Assembly: GCA_944350265.1 (NCBI GenBank)
Contig: CALVOG010000004.1
Coordinates: 41,866-105,865 of the forward strand
DNA length: 64,000 bases
Origin: an uncultured Clostridia bacterium
GTDB taxonomy: Bacteria; Bacillota; Clostridia; Christensenellales; UBA1242
Direction of reading: 5' to 3'
Position 1 is the stretch's first letter, and each line of letters begins with the position of its first letter. Under the pieces are notes generated by a model that searched no databases, was not told the origin of the DNA, and was given only the letters and a program-made list of their open reading frames with translations. Both the position numbers and the translations under genes were made by a program. This document shows, in pieces, positions 8,707 through 18,067 of the stretch.

Positions 8707-8742
8707 ATGGGTGAAGAAAAAAATCGTTAAAAGAGGTGAGTT

Positions 8743-9846
8743 ATGTTGAATTTGTTAAGTGCAAATGTTGAATCAACTTTAATGGAAGTGTTCATCATTT
8801 TGGGCGTAGTTATTGCAGCAAGTTTGATTATCTACTTCATTTGGGAGGCAGTTCTTTCTTATTCTGCCAAGAAGAGGGGCGTTGAAAGAAAGGATGAGGT
8901 AAAACCTGCGAAGAATGAATCAAATGTTCAAAGTTATTCGTTTGAAGAGCCAAAACTTTTGGAAGAACCTAATGTTGTTGACGTTGCCAGTGAGGAACCT
9001 GTTGCCGAGGCGGGCGAAACTGAAGAGGAACGTTTGAATAGGGAACGAAGGGAATACCTTGAAAGACGTCGCCAAGAACTTATCCGTAGACTCCAAGAAG
9101 AGCAAGAGGAAGAAACTGAGGATGTTGAAGAGGACGAGGAACTTGAAAGCGATGAGCAAGAAGAACAAGAAAATGTGACCGTGGAAGAAGTTGCCGAGGA
9201 GGAACAAGAGGACGACCGAACCGAAGAGGAAATTGAAGAAGACAACAACGCTGAGGAAATTGCAAGGCTTCAAGCAGAGAAAGCGGAAATTTTGAAAGAA
9301 AAAGAGAGATATGAAGAAATGTGCCGTGCGCTTGAAGAAGAAAAACAACAACTTTTGGAAAGCGTGCAAGAAAATAATCTTCCTGTTGTGGTTGCTCCAA
9401 AACTTACCCTTGAAGAATTGGAAGCACGCCTTGCTGAGGCTGAGGAAAAACTTAAACTCAACGAAAAAGACTTGAAAACCTGCAAGAAAGATTTCATTCC
9501 ACTTAACCGCATTTGGAAAACTTACGATAAAGATAAGAAAAAGTTGGAAAGAAAAGAGGCAAGGGTTGCAAAGCAAAAAGTTGTGCTTTACGGTGTGAAC
9601 AACTATGAGGATATCGACGAGGAAAAGGCAAGAAAACTTGCTGAGGATTTGGACCTCTACGACGGGCTTAAACTTTCAGTGCAACACTGCGAAGAGGTTA
9701 TGGAAAAGAATGCTGATAGATATCCACTTCTCAAAAAGATGTATGAGGTTTTGAAGCGTCAAAACACCGAACTTAAAGACGAGATTAAATCGCTCAAAGA
9801 TAAAATTGCCGAAATCGAGGAAGAATCGGCTGACGGCGAAGAATAA
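8743..9846 (+). CDS. Membrane-anchored acidic coiled-coil protein, unknown function
   Basis: The family is not recognised. The 367-residue product has one N-terminal transmembrane helix (about residues 15-38, VFIILGVVIAASLIIYFIWEA). A highly acidic, Glu-rich low-complexity stretch follows (about 85-170), and then long heptad-type coiled coils to the end with a short break around FIPLNRIWKTYDKDKKKLERKEARV. It looks like a bitopic protein with a long cytoplasmic rod, as in division or envelope scaffold proteins, but that is inference. It has its own strong promoter and terminator and no operon partner. Confidence 0.85.
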   Translation: MLNLLSANVESTLMEVFIILGVVIAASLIIYFIWEAVLSYSAKKRGVERKDEVKPAKNESNVQSYSFEEPKLLEEPNVVDVASEEPVAEAGETEEERLNRERREYLERRRQELIRRLQEEQEEETEDVEEDEELESDEQEEQENVTVEEVAEEEQEDDRTEEEIEEDNNAEEIARLQAEKAEILKEKERYEEMCRALEEEKQQLLESVQENNLPVVVAPKLTLEELEARLAEAEEKLKLNEKDLKTCKKDFIPLNRIWKTYDKDKKKLERKEARVAKQKVVLYGVNNYEDIDEEKARKLAEDLDLYDGLKLSVQHCEEVMEKNADRYPLLKKMYEVLKRQNTELKDEIKSLKDKIAEIEEESADGEE

Positions 9847-9860
9847 TTTAAAACTTAAAA

Positions 9861-9894
9861 GTGACGTCACGAAAATGGTGGCGTCATTTTTTTT
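9861..9894 (+). terminator. Rho-independent terminator
   Basis: GACGTCAC and GTGGCGTC form an 8-pair stem (one wobble) followed by eight T residues, 15 bases after the coiled-coil gene. Confidence 0.85.
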
Positions 9895-9904
9895 GTGACT
9901 TTTT

Positions 9905-11200
9905 GATGTTTTGCGTGTTAAATTTTATCTTTTACCCCATTTTTAGCATTTAGCACAATGTTTAACTTATACCGCAAGGATTGGTCTAAATCGTCCCCAT
10001 AGAAATATTTAAGGCGTGGTATTGTTCATACCGCAAGGGAACACCGCTAAATGTCATTCTGAGGTGCACTTTTTATGATATGCTTAACTTGCTATAACAC
10101 TTCAGCCGTAAGGGAATACGGCTAAATGTCATTCTTCGCTTCGCTCAGAATGACAGATGGGGCGACAGTCCTTGCGGTAGAAGCGATACTTTGTGCTAAG
10201 CGTTTTCAAGAGGATGTTTTAGACATTCGCGGGCGATGATATTGTGTTTTTCCTTGGTGTAAGCAATAATGTTTAACACGCGACACCTTAGAAAGTGACA
10301 GTGTCACCTACGACGAGATTCTTCGCTACGCTCAGAATGACAAACGGGGTGGTAGTCCTAACGGTATAAATCGTAGTGTGCGTTAGGCAATAAAAGAATA
10401 AAGTGTAGCACGTGATATCTTAAAAAGTGACAGCGTCACCTACGACGAGATTCTTCGCTACGCTCAGAATGACAAATAACTGCCCTTCCTAACGGTAGAA
10501 GCAATACTACGCGTTAGACGTAATATAAAATGTGGCACTGCCACCTCAGAATGACAAGCAAGCCGACAGTCCCGTTGGGTGAGTTGGTATAGCGTATTAA
10601 GCGTCACTCCTCTTTTTTGGCAGGAAGTCCTTGCGATATTGGCGATATGTTGTGTTAAATGATACAGTCGTAGTTGCAAACGCAAAATTACGCCAACTTT
10701 TGTGTTTAGTTTTTTTGTTGTTCGGTTTATTCCGTAAGGCAAGGAAGTTATTTGTCATTCTGAGCAAGGAGCAAGGCGACGCCAGCGAAGAATCTCGTCG
10801 TAGAACGGCTTACAAAAATTCAAATATTACCACTTTGAGCGAATGATGTTTTCTTGTTATCGTTAAGCATATTTTTAAAGAGGAAAGATAGACATACGCG
10901 GGCGGGTGCTACGACGAGATTCTTCGGCTTCGCCTCAATTTGACAAACGGGGTGGTAGTCATTGCTTTCAAAATCAATTCGCAAACAGGTGTGGTGTTGT
11001 AAGGGTTGTGTAAGTGTGACGCTGAAGTAATGTGTAAGCGAGGCGTTGTGAGATAAGGGGATATTTTTAGAATGTCTTATTAAGCACTTTAGTTTCATCT
11101 CCACGATTAGGAGTGAATTTGCGCGTTTGCTTTGAACTATGGCGAGCGCGTTTTGTTTTTTTTGCAATTAGGTTAAAGTTTAATCTATTTAACACTTTAA
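9905..11200. repeat. Large cluster of modular intergenic repeats, no genes
   Basis: This 1.3-kb convergent gap is built from repeat modules. They include the hairpin GTGACAGYGTCAC (near 10294 and 10425), the core CGACGAGATTCTTCG followed by CTCAGAATGAC (near 10310, 10440 and 10910 forward; near 10755 reversed), GTCCTTGCGGTAGAAGCG blocks, and a GACATTCGCGGGCG block near 10222. The hairpin AGCCGTA/TACGGCT lies near 10105. Frames crossing it (for example minus strand 10820-11167) translate the repeats and are not genes. Confidence 0.85.
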
Positions 11201-11342
11201 GATTTTTGCATTTTTATTAAAATATTCCTATTTAATTTTTGTTTTAATGGCGTGAATGTGGTTATCAAAATTAAGAGATACCTGCTTTTAACAGCGATTT
11301 AATAACTATGTGCCGAAATTAGACGTTTACACCAAAGGCGCA

Positions 11343-11400
11343 AAAAAAGGAACCTATTTGAGTGACCGTTCTTGGTCGCACTATAAGGCTCCTTTTATTT
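11343..11400 (-). terminator. Terminator of the hypothetical gene at 11430
   Basis: Read on the minus strand, AAAAGGAGCC pairs with GGTTCCTTTT followed by a T-run. A second inner stem is formed by GCGACC and GGTCAC. It lies 30 bases past the stop codon. Confidence 0.7.
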
Positions 11401-11429
11401 TTTAATTAAGTTTTAATTTGCGAGGGTGA

Positions 11430-12038
11430 TTATTTTGAAATCTTTCCTTCCGCCTGCAAATCTTGCATACTTTTTTGTCGCATATTATAGTCAGCAATGA
11501 CGCTTGGGTGTTGCTCTAAGGCTCTGGCGATGTCTGGGTAAGGCGGGTTATTTGGGTTTTGCCTATTAAACTCATTAGCCGTTAAGATTTCATTCATATT
11601 GTTTTGATAGCAAGTGTCAAACGCTTCGGCAATATTCTTCGCAAGCGCGAATAATTCATTTGCCGATTGCCTTTTTACAGCGTCAGGTGTGTATGGATTT
11701 TTCGCAATTTCAACGCAACTCGCTTGCATTGCCGAATAATCTTCCACAATCTTTTTTATGTCAGGCATATAGAAAGTTTCTAAGTTCCAAAGATGACTCG
11801 CTAAAAATCCTTGCTGATTATCCAAAAGTTGAACAAGCCCGCTGTTCGCGTTGATAAATTTGCGATAAGCCACCTTGTCGCGTTGATGAAGGCGGGTTGC
11901 TATGTTGGTGTAGGCTTTTCGAACATCGCTTGGGTTATTACTTGGCACAATAAAAGAGTGGTAGGTTAAAAGTGTGCTTTCCAATTCTTTGTTACTTGGC
12001 TTAAAAACATACTTTTCAATTTCATTATTTACTGTCAT
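11430..12038 (-). CDS. Hypothetical protein, helical
   Basis: The protein is not recognised. It has 202 residues, no signal peptide or membrane segment, and a mostly helical composition (for example IVEDYSAMQASCVEIAKN, QSANELFALAKNIAEAFDTCYQ). The start is ATG 12038, preceded by AAGGAG; the longer frame from 12071 would place the ribosome site inside the gene. It is a single-gene unit with its own terminator, next to a repeat-rich gap. It may be accessory, but base usage does not stand out. Confidence 0.75.
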   Translation of the reverse strand: MTVNNEIEKYVFKPSNKELESTLLTYHSFIVPSNNPSDVRKAYTNIATRLHQRDKVAYRKFINANSGLVQLLDNQQGFLASHLWNLETFYMPDIKKIVEDYSAMQASCVEIAKNPYTPDAVKRQSANELFALAKNIAEAFDTCYQNNMNEILTANEFNRQNPNNPPYPDIARALEQHPSVIADYNMRQKSMQDLQAEGKISK

Positions 12039-12244
12039 AATAATCTCCTTTTGTTTTCTTAAGTATAGCATATATTTAGGAAAAAGTAAATACTCTTTTT
12101 GAAATTTTTTTTGTTGTCGAACATTGTTAAATTTTATTTTATTTTGCCAATTTTAATCGGTTTTGAATAATAGGCGCAAACTCGACCACCCTTTCTATAT
12201 ATTAGTTTAATTTTTTGCTTTTCGTATAGGTTTAGGTGGTGGTT

Positions 12245-13771
12245 ATGAAGTTTAAAAGTGGTGCGTTTGTCCTTTTGGTGAGCGGGGTTCTGTGCAAATT
12301 TTTGGGCGCTTTTTTCCGTTTGCCATTGACGAATATGCTTGGCATTGAGGGAATCGGCGTCTTTCAACTTGTGATGTCGCTTTATTCCTTCGCGCTTGTT
12401 TTAACCTCTGGTGGGGTTTGCGCTTCCCTTTCAAAACTGATTAGTTCGGCGCGCGCGAATGAGAGGACGGAAAAAATTTCTCGCTATCTTAAAACGGCGC
12501 TTTTTTCGTCGGTGGGTGTGGGGCTGGCGATTGGGCTAATTTTTCTAATTTTTGGGCGATATATCGCTTTTTTGCAACAAATTTCCTCCTCAATAAGTTA
12601 CGCACTGTTCGTTTTAATGCTTCCACTGGGGGCGGGCATTGCAACGCTTAAAGGCTTTTTTCAAGGCTATCAAAATATGCTTCCAACGGCGATAAGTCAG
12701 GTCATTGAGCAAACTTTCAAGTTTGTGTTCGGGCTGATTTTTGCCTATTATTTTTCGAAAATTGGCATTGCTGAGGGCGTTTTTGGCGCATTTTTGGGGA
12801 TAACGATAAGCGAGGTGGTGGCGCTTCTTTACCTACTTATCTATTACCAAATAAAGGGGCGCGGGCGCAAAGAGGTTTACAGCAAAGAATACGCAAGAAT
12901 ACTTCGAAAAGAGTTTAATTCGGCGCTTTTGCCACTCACGCTTTCCGCCTCAATCCTGCCACTTGTCAGCGCTTTCGAAGGGCTTGTTATCATTTCAAGG
13001 TTGACGCTTGGAGGTTTGGAGGCGTCGGTTGCGACGAAATTATATGGCTTGCAAACGGGCGTTGTGGGAGCACTTTTGCATTTTCCGCTGATAATTTCTT
13101 CGGCGGTGACCACGGCGCTTCTTCCTAACATCTCCTACCACATTTCGCGCGGAGATGGCGGAAAAAGGCGAGTTGAAAGCGGGCTTAAAAGCCTTCTATA
13201 TCTCATTTTGCCAACCACTTTTGGTATTGTGGCAATTTCCAAGCCGATTTTCTCTTGTCTTTACAGCGGTATGACAAGCGCGATGCAGGAAGTGGCGTTT
13301 TCGCTGGCGTTTTACGGCGCTTTCACCACGATTTTTATGGCGATTATGCAGTTTTTGATTATGCTTTTGCAGGCGAATGGCGAGTTTAATTACATCCTCT
13401 TAATAACCACAATCGGCGGGGCGCTAAAGGCGGGGCTGTCGTTTTTGCTTGCCAGTGTGCCGTCGATTAATATTTATGCGCTGGTGCTTAGCGGAGTTGT
13501 TCTTTCGGCAACAATTTGCCTTCTTGGGCTTATGAGACTTAAAAAAATTGTCACCTTTTCGCTTCCGTTTTTGGATGTTCTATCACTACTTTTCGGCACA
13601 TTTTTGATGTATGTGGGCGTCTATACCTTCGTTGAATCTTCCTACTTTTCGCCGATTGTGAACATAATTTTGGGTGTTTTGATTGGTGTTTTGGTTTATG
13701 TGGTGCTGACCATTGGCTACCTTATCAAAATTTTTCCTAAAATTAGGGTGTTTAAAAAGGCGAGAAAATGA
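12245..13771 (+). CDS. SpoVB/MurJ-type polysaccharide or lipid flippase
   Basis: The product is a 508-residue protein with about 14 transmembrane helices from the MOP/MATE-like flippase superfamily. Its opening, SGAFVLLVSGVLCKFLGAFFRLPLTNMLG, is typical of the stage V sporulation protein B group, which moves lipid-linked cell-wall precursors during cortex building. ATG 12245 follows AGGTGG by 5 bases; the upstream GTG codons overlap that site. The HU gene follows 23 bases downstream, probably co-transcribed. Assignment to SpoVB rather than a general MurJ/exporter is by resemblance and the nearby sporulation genes. Confidence 0.8.
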   Translation: MKFKSGAFVLLVSGVLCKFLGAFFRLPLTNMLGIEGIGVFQLVMSLYSFALVLTSGGVCASLSKLISSARANERTEKISRYLKTALFSSVGVGLAIGLIFLIFGRYIAFLQQISSSISYALFVLMLPLGAGIATLKGFFQGYQNMLPTAISQVIEQTFKFVFGLIFAYYFSKIGIAEGVFGAFLGITISEVVALLYLLIYYQIKGRGRKEVYSKEYARILRKEFNSALLPLTLSASILPLVSAFEGLVIISRLTLGGLEASVATKLYGLQTGVVGALLHFPLIISSAVTTALLPNISYHISRGDGGKRRVESGLKSLLYLILPTTFGIVAISKPIFSCLYSGMTSAMQEVAFSLAFYGAFTTIFMAIMQFLIMLLQANGEFNYILLITTIGGALKAGLSFLLASVPSINIYALVLSGVVLSATICLLGLMRLKKIVTFSLPFLDVLSLLFGTFLMYVGVYTFVESSYFSPIVNIILGVLIGVLVYVVLTIGYLIKIFPKIRVFKKARK

Positions 13772-13794
13772 GAATATTTTGAGTGGAGGAAAGT

Positions 13795-14067
13795 ATGAAT
13801 AAGCAAGAAATGATTTCGGTGCTGTCCAAAAAGACGGCAATATCCAAAGAAAAATGCGAAAAGGTGATTGATGAATTTAAGAATCTCATCTTGGAGGTTT
13901 GTAAGAAGGGCGAGGAGGTGTCGCTTCGTAACTTTGGCAAGTTTAAAATGCAACAAACCAAAGAGCGCAGAATGATTAATCCGCAAACTAAGCGATTTTA
14001 TGTTTGTCCGCCTAAAAAGATGATTGCTTTTAAGGGCTACAAAAATTTCAAATACCTCTTGGGCTAG
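13795..14067 (+). CDS. HU-family DNA-binding protein
   Basis: This is a 90-residue nucleoid protein of classical HU length, opening MNKQEMISVLSKKTAISKEKCEKVIDEF and carrying the arm region LRNFGKFKMQQTKERRMINPQT. In the arm, the family's GRNP-type tip is replaced by MINPQT. ATG 13795 follows GGAGGA by 4 bases. It lies just downstream of the SpoVB-like gene. HU dimers bend and compact DNA; a sporulation-specific role is possible but not shown by the sequence. Confidence 0.92.
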   Translation: MNKQEMISVLSKKTAISKEKCEKVIDEFKNLILEVCKKGEEVSLRNFGKFKMQQTKERRMINPQTKRFYVCPPKKMIAFKGYKNFKYLLG

Positions 14068-14085
14068 GTGGCTCGTCTTATCTTA

Positions 14086-14220
14086 GGCGCTAATTATTTA
14101 GCACGGCTAGATATATTAAAAACTGCCTGCGTGAAAACTAAACGCGCGTAAATATGTGAAACTCGCATAATAAATCTTATAAATCTTCCTAAATTTTGTT
14201 GCAGTATTCTAATTAGCGCC
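14086..14220. repeat. 135-base segment bounded by an 11-base perfect inverted repeat
   Basis: GGCGCTAATTA at 14086-14096 is matched by TAATTAGCGCC at 14210-14220. The interior is AT-rich and non-coding. It could be a tiny inverted-repeat element or simply a long-range hairpin between the two convergent genes. Confidence 0.5.
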
Positions 14221-14268
14221 GATAATACGATTTTAGCGTTATTTAGCAAATTCGCTCGCAAAATTCCG

Positions 14269-14775
14269 TCACATCACTTTGCAAAGTAGGCAGGCGAGAA
14301 TTGTGCCGATAATTGAGCAGAGTAGCGCGACGGGAATGGCGTAAAATAGGCGCTTGACCTTGGTTTTGGAGAGGTAGATTGTTGCAACGTAAAAGATTGT
14401 TTCGCTACATCCCATTATCACGCACGCGCAACGCGAGATGTAACTGTCCGCGCCATAGGTTGAGAGCACGTCCTCAAGAAGCGCGTAACTGCCACTGCCG
14501 GTGAAGGGGCGGAGTAAGACAAGTTCGGTGAGTTCTGGTGGAACGCCCAGCGCGGTGAATATAGGGGACAAAATTTCAGTTAGCCAATCGGTTATTCCGC
14601 TTGCGCGAAGTAGCGCCACGGCAATCATAATTGAGGCGATGAATGGGAAGATGTCAAAAACAAGTTTTATGGCACCACTTGCACCTTTGACGAATGTGTC
14701 GTAGGTGTTAATTCGCTTATATATGCAATATAAAATGAGGAGAATGAAAAGAATGGGGAGGATGTATGCACTCAT
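14269..14775 (-). CDS. spmB: Spore maturation protein B
   Basis: SpmB is a nucleoside-recognition (Gate) domain membrane protein needed with SpmA for normal spore core dehydration. The 168-residue product has about five hydrophobic helices and the family segment LVLLRPFTGSGSYALLEDVL, followed by CACVIMGCSETIFYVATIYL. Its ATG overlaps the stop of spmA by four bases, showing translational coupling. Confidence 0.93.
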   Translation of the reverse strand: MSAYILPILFILLILYCIYKRINTYDTFVKGASGAIKLVFDIFPFIASIMIAVALLRASGITDWLTEILSPIFTALGVPPELTELVLLRPFTGSGSYALLEDVLSTYGADSYISRCACVIMGCSETIFYVATIYLSKTKVKRLFYAIPVALLCSIIGTILACLLCKVM

Positions 14776-15350
14776 TTCTTTCGCTCCTTTATTTTTTTGC
14801 GGAGTTTTTCGATGCCGTGAACAAGTAGTATTCCAATCACAGTGGTGGTTACTGTCACAATGAGGGTGGGCAAAATTATGTCGGCAGGGGCACTACTTCC
14901 CGCGCTCGCCCTAAGCCCTATGACCGTGGTTGGCAAAAGTTGAATGGAAGTGGCGTTTATAACAATCAGCATAATCATTGCAAAGTTGGCTTTTCCCGTG
15001 TGGTCGTCGAGGGCACTGACGGCTTTAATTCCAAGCGGGGTTGAGGCGTTGCCGACGCCGAGCATATTTGCCGACAAGTTGAGCGCGATGAGTTTTTGCG
15101 TTTCTTCATTATCCACTTTGAAGATTTTTTTGATGAGCGGGCGGAGTAGTTTTGCAAGTTTTTCCGCAAGCCCGCTGGCGTCGATAAGTTCGATAAATCC
15201 AAGCCAAACAACGTAAACGGCGCAAAGTTCAACAACAAGCGAAAGTGCAGAGGTGGATGCGCCAATCATCTCTTCAAGCATAGCCGAAGGGTTGGTGATA
15301 AGAAGCACCAGCATTGAAAACAGCATCATCATAAGCCAAAAGATATTCAT
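14772..15350 (-). CDS. spmA: Spore maturation protein A
   Basis: SpmA partners with SpmB in spore core dehydration. The membrane protein has the Gate-type segment ALNLSANMLGVGNASTPLGIKA and further helices. ATG 15350 (MNIFWLMMMLF) gives 192 residues, matching the family's usual length. An upstream in-frame ATG at 15440 would add 30 atypical residues, but it lies 12 bases after a TGTTATAAC box, so a nearly leaderless longer form cannot be excluded. No clear ribosome site precedes either start. Confidence 0.9.
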   Translation of the reverse strand: MNIFWLMMMLFSMLVLLITNPSAMLEEMIGASTSALSLVVELCAVYVVWLGFIELIDASGLAEKLAKLLRPLIKKIFKVDNEETQKLIALNLSANMLGVGNASTPLGIKAVSALDDHTGKANFAMIMLIVINATSIQLLPTTVIGLRASAGSSAPADIILPTLIVTVTTTVIGILLVHGIEKLRKKIKERKK

Positions 15351-15489
15351 ACTTATTTTTATGCTTAAACTTAGATAAAAAGACATCGCATAGCAGGAAG
15401 GATAATGTTGGCGTTTTTTAGAAAGAGTGTTATAAACCATTTACTTTTTTAAGTTATAACAAAGAACGTTATTTTGAATTTACTTTAAT

Positions 15490-15518
15490 TTGACTTTGAT
15501 GTTGAAATTTGCTAGAAT
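15490..15518 (+). promoter_or_regulatory. Promoter of tatD, placing the transcript start at the ATG
   Basis: TTGACT (15490-15495), 17 bases and TGCTAGAAT (ending 15518) are followed by only six bases before ATG 15525. The predicted message has no leader. Confidence 0.75.
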
Positions 15519-15524
15519 GATATT

Positions 15525-16403
15525 ATGGAACTAAGTTTTGTTGATGTTCACGCGCATTTGTGTGATGAAAAATTTGAGGGTGTTTTGGGCGTTATTGAAA
15601 GCGCGAAGAAGGTGGGCGTAAAAAAAATCATCACCGCAAGTTACAATCTTTTTTCGTGCGAGAAAAACCTTGGTATTGCAAAAGATGTGGAGGGAGTTTT
15701 TGCTACGGTTGGCGTTCACCCAGAAAATGTGGACGAGGCGACGGTGTCGGTCGAAAATATTGCAGGCGAAGATGTTGGTGTTCGCCTAGAAACTGTGGAT
15801 GAGGAAATCTTAGGCGTTGGAAGCAAAACTGCCACTCACATAGAAAGCGAAGCGAGTGACTATCTTTCGAAACTCGAAGAACTTGCGAGGAATAAAAAGG
15901 TGGTGGCGATAGGAGAAATTGGGCTTGACTATCATTGGCGGACGGACAACAAAGAGCGCCAGAAAAAATTTTTCATCCTGCAAATTCAACTTGCCAATAA
16001 ACTTAACTTGCCGATTGTGGTGCATTCGCGGGATGCGTTGGGAGATACGCTTGAGATTTTGAAAAATTGCCCGCCGAAGAGGGAGAGTTTAATGCATTGT
16101 TACGGCGGAAGCATTGAAAGTGCAAGAGAACTTATGAAACTTAACTTCTCTTTTTCTTTTGGAGGGGTTTGCACTTTTAAAAATGCTAAAAATGTTTGCG
16201 AGACAATTAAGGCGTTACCGATTGAAAAAATTATGACCGAAACCGATTGCCCATATATGACCCCAGAGCCATATCGGGGGAAAGTAAACGAGCCAAAATA
16301 TATTCCGTTGATTGCAAAGCGTATTGCGGAAATTAAAAATTTACCACTCGAAGAAGTTGCAAGGCAAGTTTCCTTAAATGCCGAAAAAATGTTTAAAATT
16401 TAA
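15525..16403 (+). CDS. tatD: TatD-family metal-dependent deoxyribonuclease
   Basis: This is an amidohydrolase-fold hydrolase with the metal motif DVHAHL near the start, then GVHPEN, EIGLDYH, VHSRDA and TETDCPYMTP. TatD proteins act as 3'-5' DNA exonucleases. The protein has 292 residues, against about 255 in the family. The excess is a roughly 35-residue insert after GVHPENVDEATV (residues ~72-108), just before the usual helix leading to KVVAIGEIGLDY. No ribosome site is present; the promoter suggests a leaderless mRNA. It sits upstream of rsmA, a common Bacillota neighbourhood. Confidence 0.93.
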   Translation: MELSFVDVHAHLCDEKFEGVLGVIESAKKVGVKKIITASYNLFSCEKNLGIAKDVEGVFATVGVHPENVDEATVSVENIAGEDVGVRLETVDEEILGVGSKTATHIESEASDYLSKLEELARNKKVVAIGEIGLDYHWRTDNKERQKKFFILQIQLANKLNLPIVVHSRDALGDTLEILKNCPPKRESLMHCYGGSIESARELMKLNFSFSFGGVCTFKNAKNVCETIKALPIEKIMTETDCPYMTPEPYRGKVNEPKYIPLIAKRIAEIKNLPLEEVARQVSLNAEKMFKI

Positions 16404-16589
16404 AAAACGCAAAATTTGCCCTAAAAAACGCAAAAAAAGTGAAAAAAAGTGATTTTTTTGGTGTTTTTGTGGCGTTATAGCAAAAAGATAATTATGTAAG
16501 TTCAATGAAGCGACTTGGGAATTTAAGCGCAAATATGTTTTATATATGAGTGCGCATTAAAATAAAACAATGGAAAAATAGGAGAAAGT

Positions 16590-17357
16590 ATGTTTAATTT
16601 TAAGAAAAAATATGGGCAAAACTTTTTAACAGATAAAAATCTTTTGAATGCGATTGTGAGAGATGCTGGCATAAATAAAGATGATTTTGTTGTTGAAATT
16701 GGCGCGGGTGCTGGCGCGCTAACCGAAGTTTTATCGCAAAATGCACGCGAAGTTTTGGCTTTTGAAATTGATGAAGAACTAAGAGAAACTCTTCTTTCTC
16801 TTCAACTTAAAAATGTGAATTTTAGGTTTGAAGATTTTATGAAAGTTGACCTTAGCGAACTAAATGAGCCGTTTAAGGTGGTGGCAAATTTGCCGTATTA
16901 CATCACAACGCCTATCATTTTTAAATTGTTAGAGGAAACCGACAAACTTTTGTCGCTAACCATAATGGTGCAAAAGGAAGTGGCAGAACGAATGGTTGCA
17001 AAACCATCAGGCGATTATGGGTTGTTATCGGTTATGCTTGCCTTTTATGGCGAGGCGAAAATCACGCGTATCGTCAAGCGAAATATGTTTCATCCAGAAC
17101 CAAATGTTGACAGCGCGGTCGTCACCCTTGAAATACAAAAAAAGTTTGATGTTGACAAAAAAATGTTTTATAATTTTGTTAAAACAGCATTTTCGATGCG
17201 TCGTAAAACTCTTTTAAATAATCTTTCCACTATATATGAAAAAGAAAAACTTAAACGCGTTTTTGGTGAGGAATTTTTAAAGCGTCGCGCTGAAACTTTG
17301 ACGATTGAGGAGTTCGTTGAGGCGTATAAAAAAATAAATCAACATAAGATGATTTAG
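16590..17357 (+). CDS. rsmA: 16S rRNA dimethyladenosine transferase
   Basis: RsmA (KsgA) dimethylates two adjacent adenosines in helix 45 of 16S rRNA late in 30S assembly. The 255-residue protein shows KKYGQNFLTD, the SAM loop VEIGAGAGALTE and the catalytic NLPYYITTPI motif, then the C-terminal helical domain. An AGGAGAAAG site precedes the ATG. A repeat module begins only about ten bases after its stop codon. Confidence 0.96.
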   Translation: MFNFKKKYGQNFLTDKNLLNAIVRDAGINKDDFVVEIGAGAGALTEVLSQNAREVLAFEIDEELRETLLSLQLKNVNFRFEDFMKVDLSELNEPFKVVANLPYYITTPIIFKLLEETDKLLSLTIMVQKEVAERMVAKPSGDYGLLSVMLAFYGEAKITRIVKRNMFHPEPNVDSAVVTLEIQKKFDVDKKMFYNFVKTAFSMRRKTLLNNLSTIYEKEKLKRVFGEEFLKRRAETLTIEEFVEAYKKINQHKMI

Positions 17358-17364
17358 ACGTTCG

Positions 17365-18062
17365 CGGGCAGGTGCTACGACCATTCTTCGCTACGCTTAG
17401 AATGACAAACGGGGTGGTAGACCTTGCGGTAGAGGCGATATTTTGTGCTAAGCGTTTTTAAGAGGACGTATTCGACATACGCGGGTGTCTTAACGGATTG
17501 CCTTAGCATAAGCAATAAACACGCGGCAACCTAAAAAAGTGACAGCGTCACCTACGGCGAGATTCTTCGCTTCGCTCAGAATGACCAAGCGCGCTTGGAT
17601 GGTTGAGAGTCTTTGGATTTTAGCCGTGCTTTGCTGACAAAAGAGAATATGGATAGGCTTATATGAGAAGAGGAATTATTAGACATTCGCGGGTGTTTTA
17701 ATGGGTTACTTTTGCATAAGCAATAAAGACTAACACGCGACGCATTAGGTGACAGCCTCACCTATGACGAGATTCTTCGGCTTCGCCTCAGAATGACAAA
17801 TAACTGCCTTGCCTTCGGTATTAGCGATACATTGTGGTAAGCCCATTTTTAGGAGAATAATTCGATATACGCGGGTGGAGTGCCTACGCTATAAGCGATA
17901 CAGTCTAGCACGCAACACAATAAAAAACTAGCGCATAGCAGTGCTTCTACCGCAAGGAAATACCATTAAATGTCACAAAAATCCTAAAAATACCATTTAA
18001 AAAATAGTATTTTTCTGCCATAACGTGTCATTTTTATGTGGATGTGTTCGACGTTCGCGGGC
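17365..18062. repeat. Repeat cluster between rsmA and radC
   Basis: The convergent gap is filled by repeat modules. Core copies lie near 17380, 17548 and 17765. A GTGACAGCGTCAC hairpin lies near 17540. The palindrome CCAAGCGCGCTTGG is at 17585-17598, followed by its TTTAGCCGTG tail, and GACATTCGCGGG-type blocks lie near 17360, 17475, 17690 and 18045. No coding sequence is seen. Confidence 0.85.
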
Positions 18063-18067
18063 AAAAG

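Noticed and set aside
8920-9576. Long minus-strand frames rich in Phe/Leu or Ser
   Set aside because: They are complements of the Glu/Lys-rich coiled-coil gene, which has a promoter, ribosome site and terminator.
10820-11167. Minus-strand frame of 115 codons
   Set aside because: It overlaps repeat modules, has no ribosome site and shares its C-terminal part with translations of other repeat copies.
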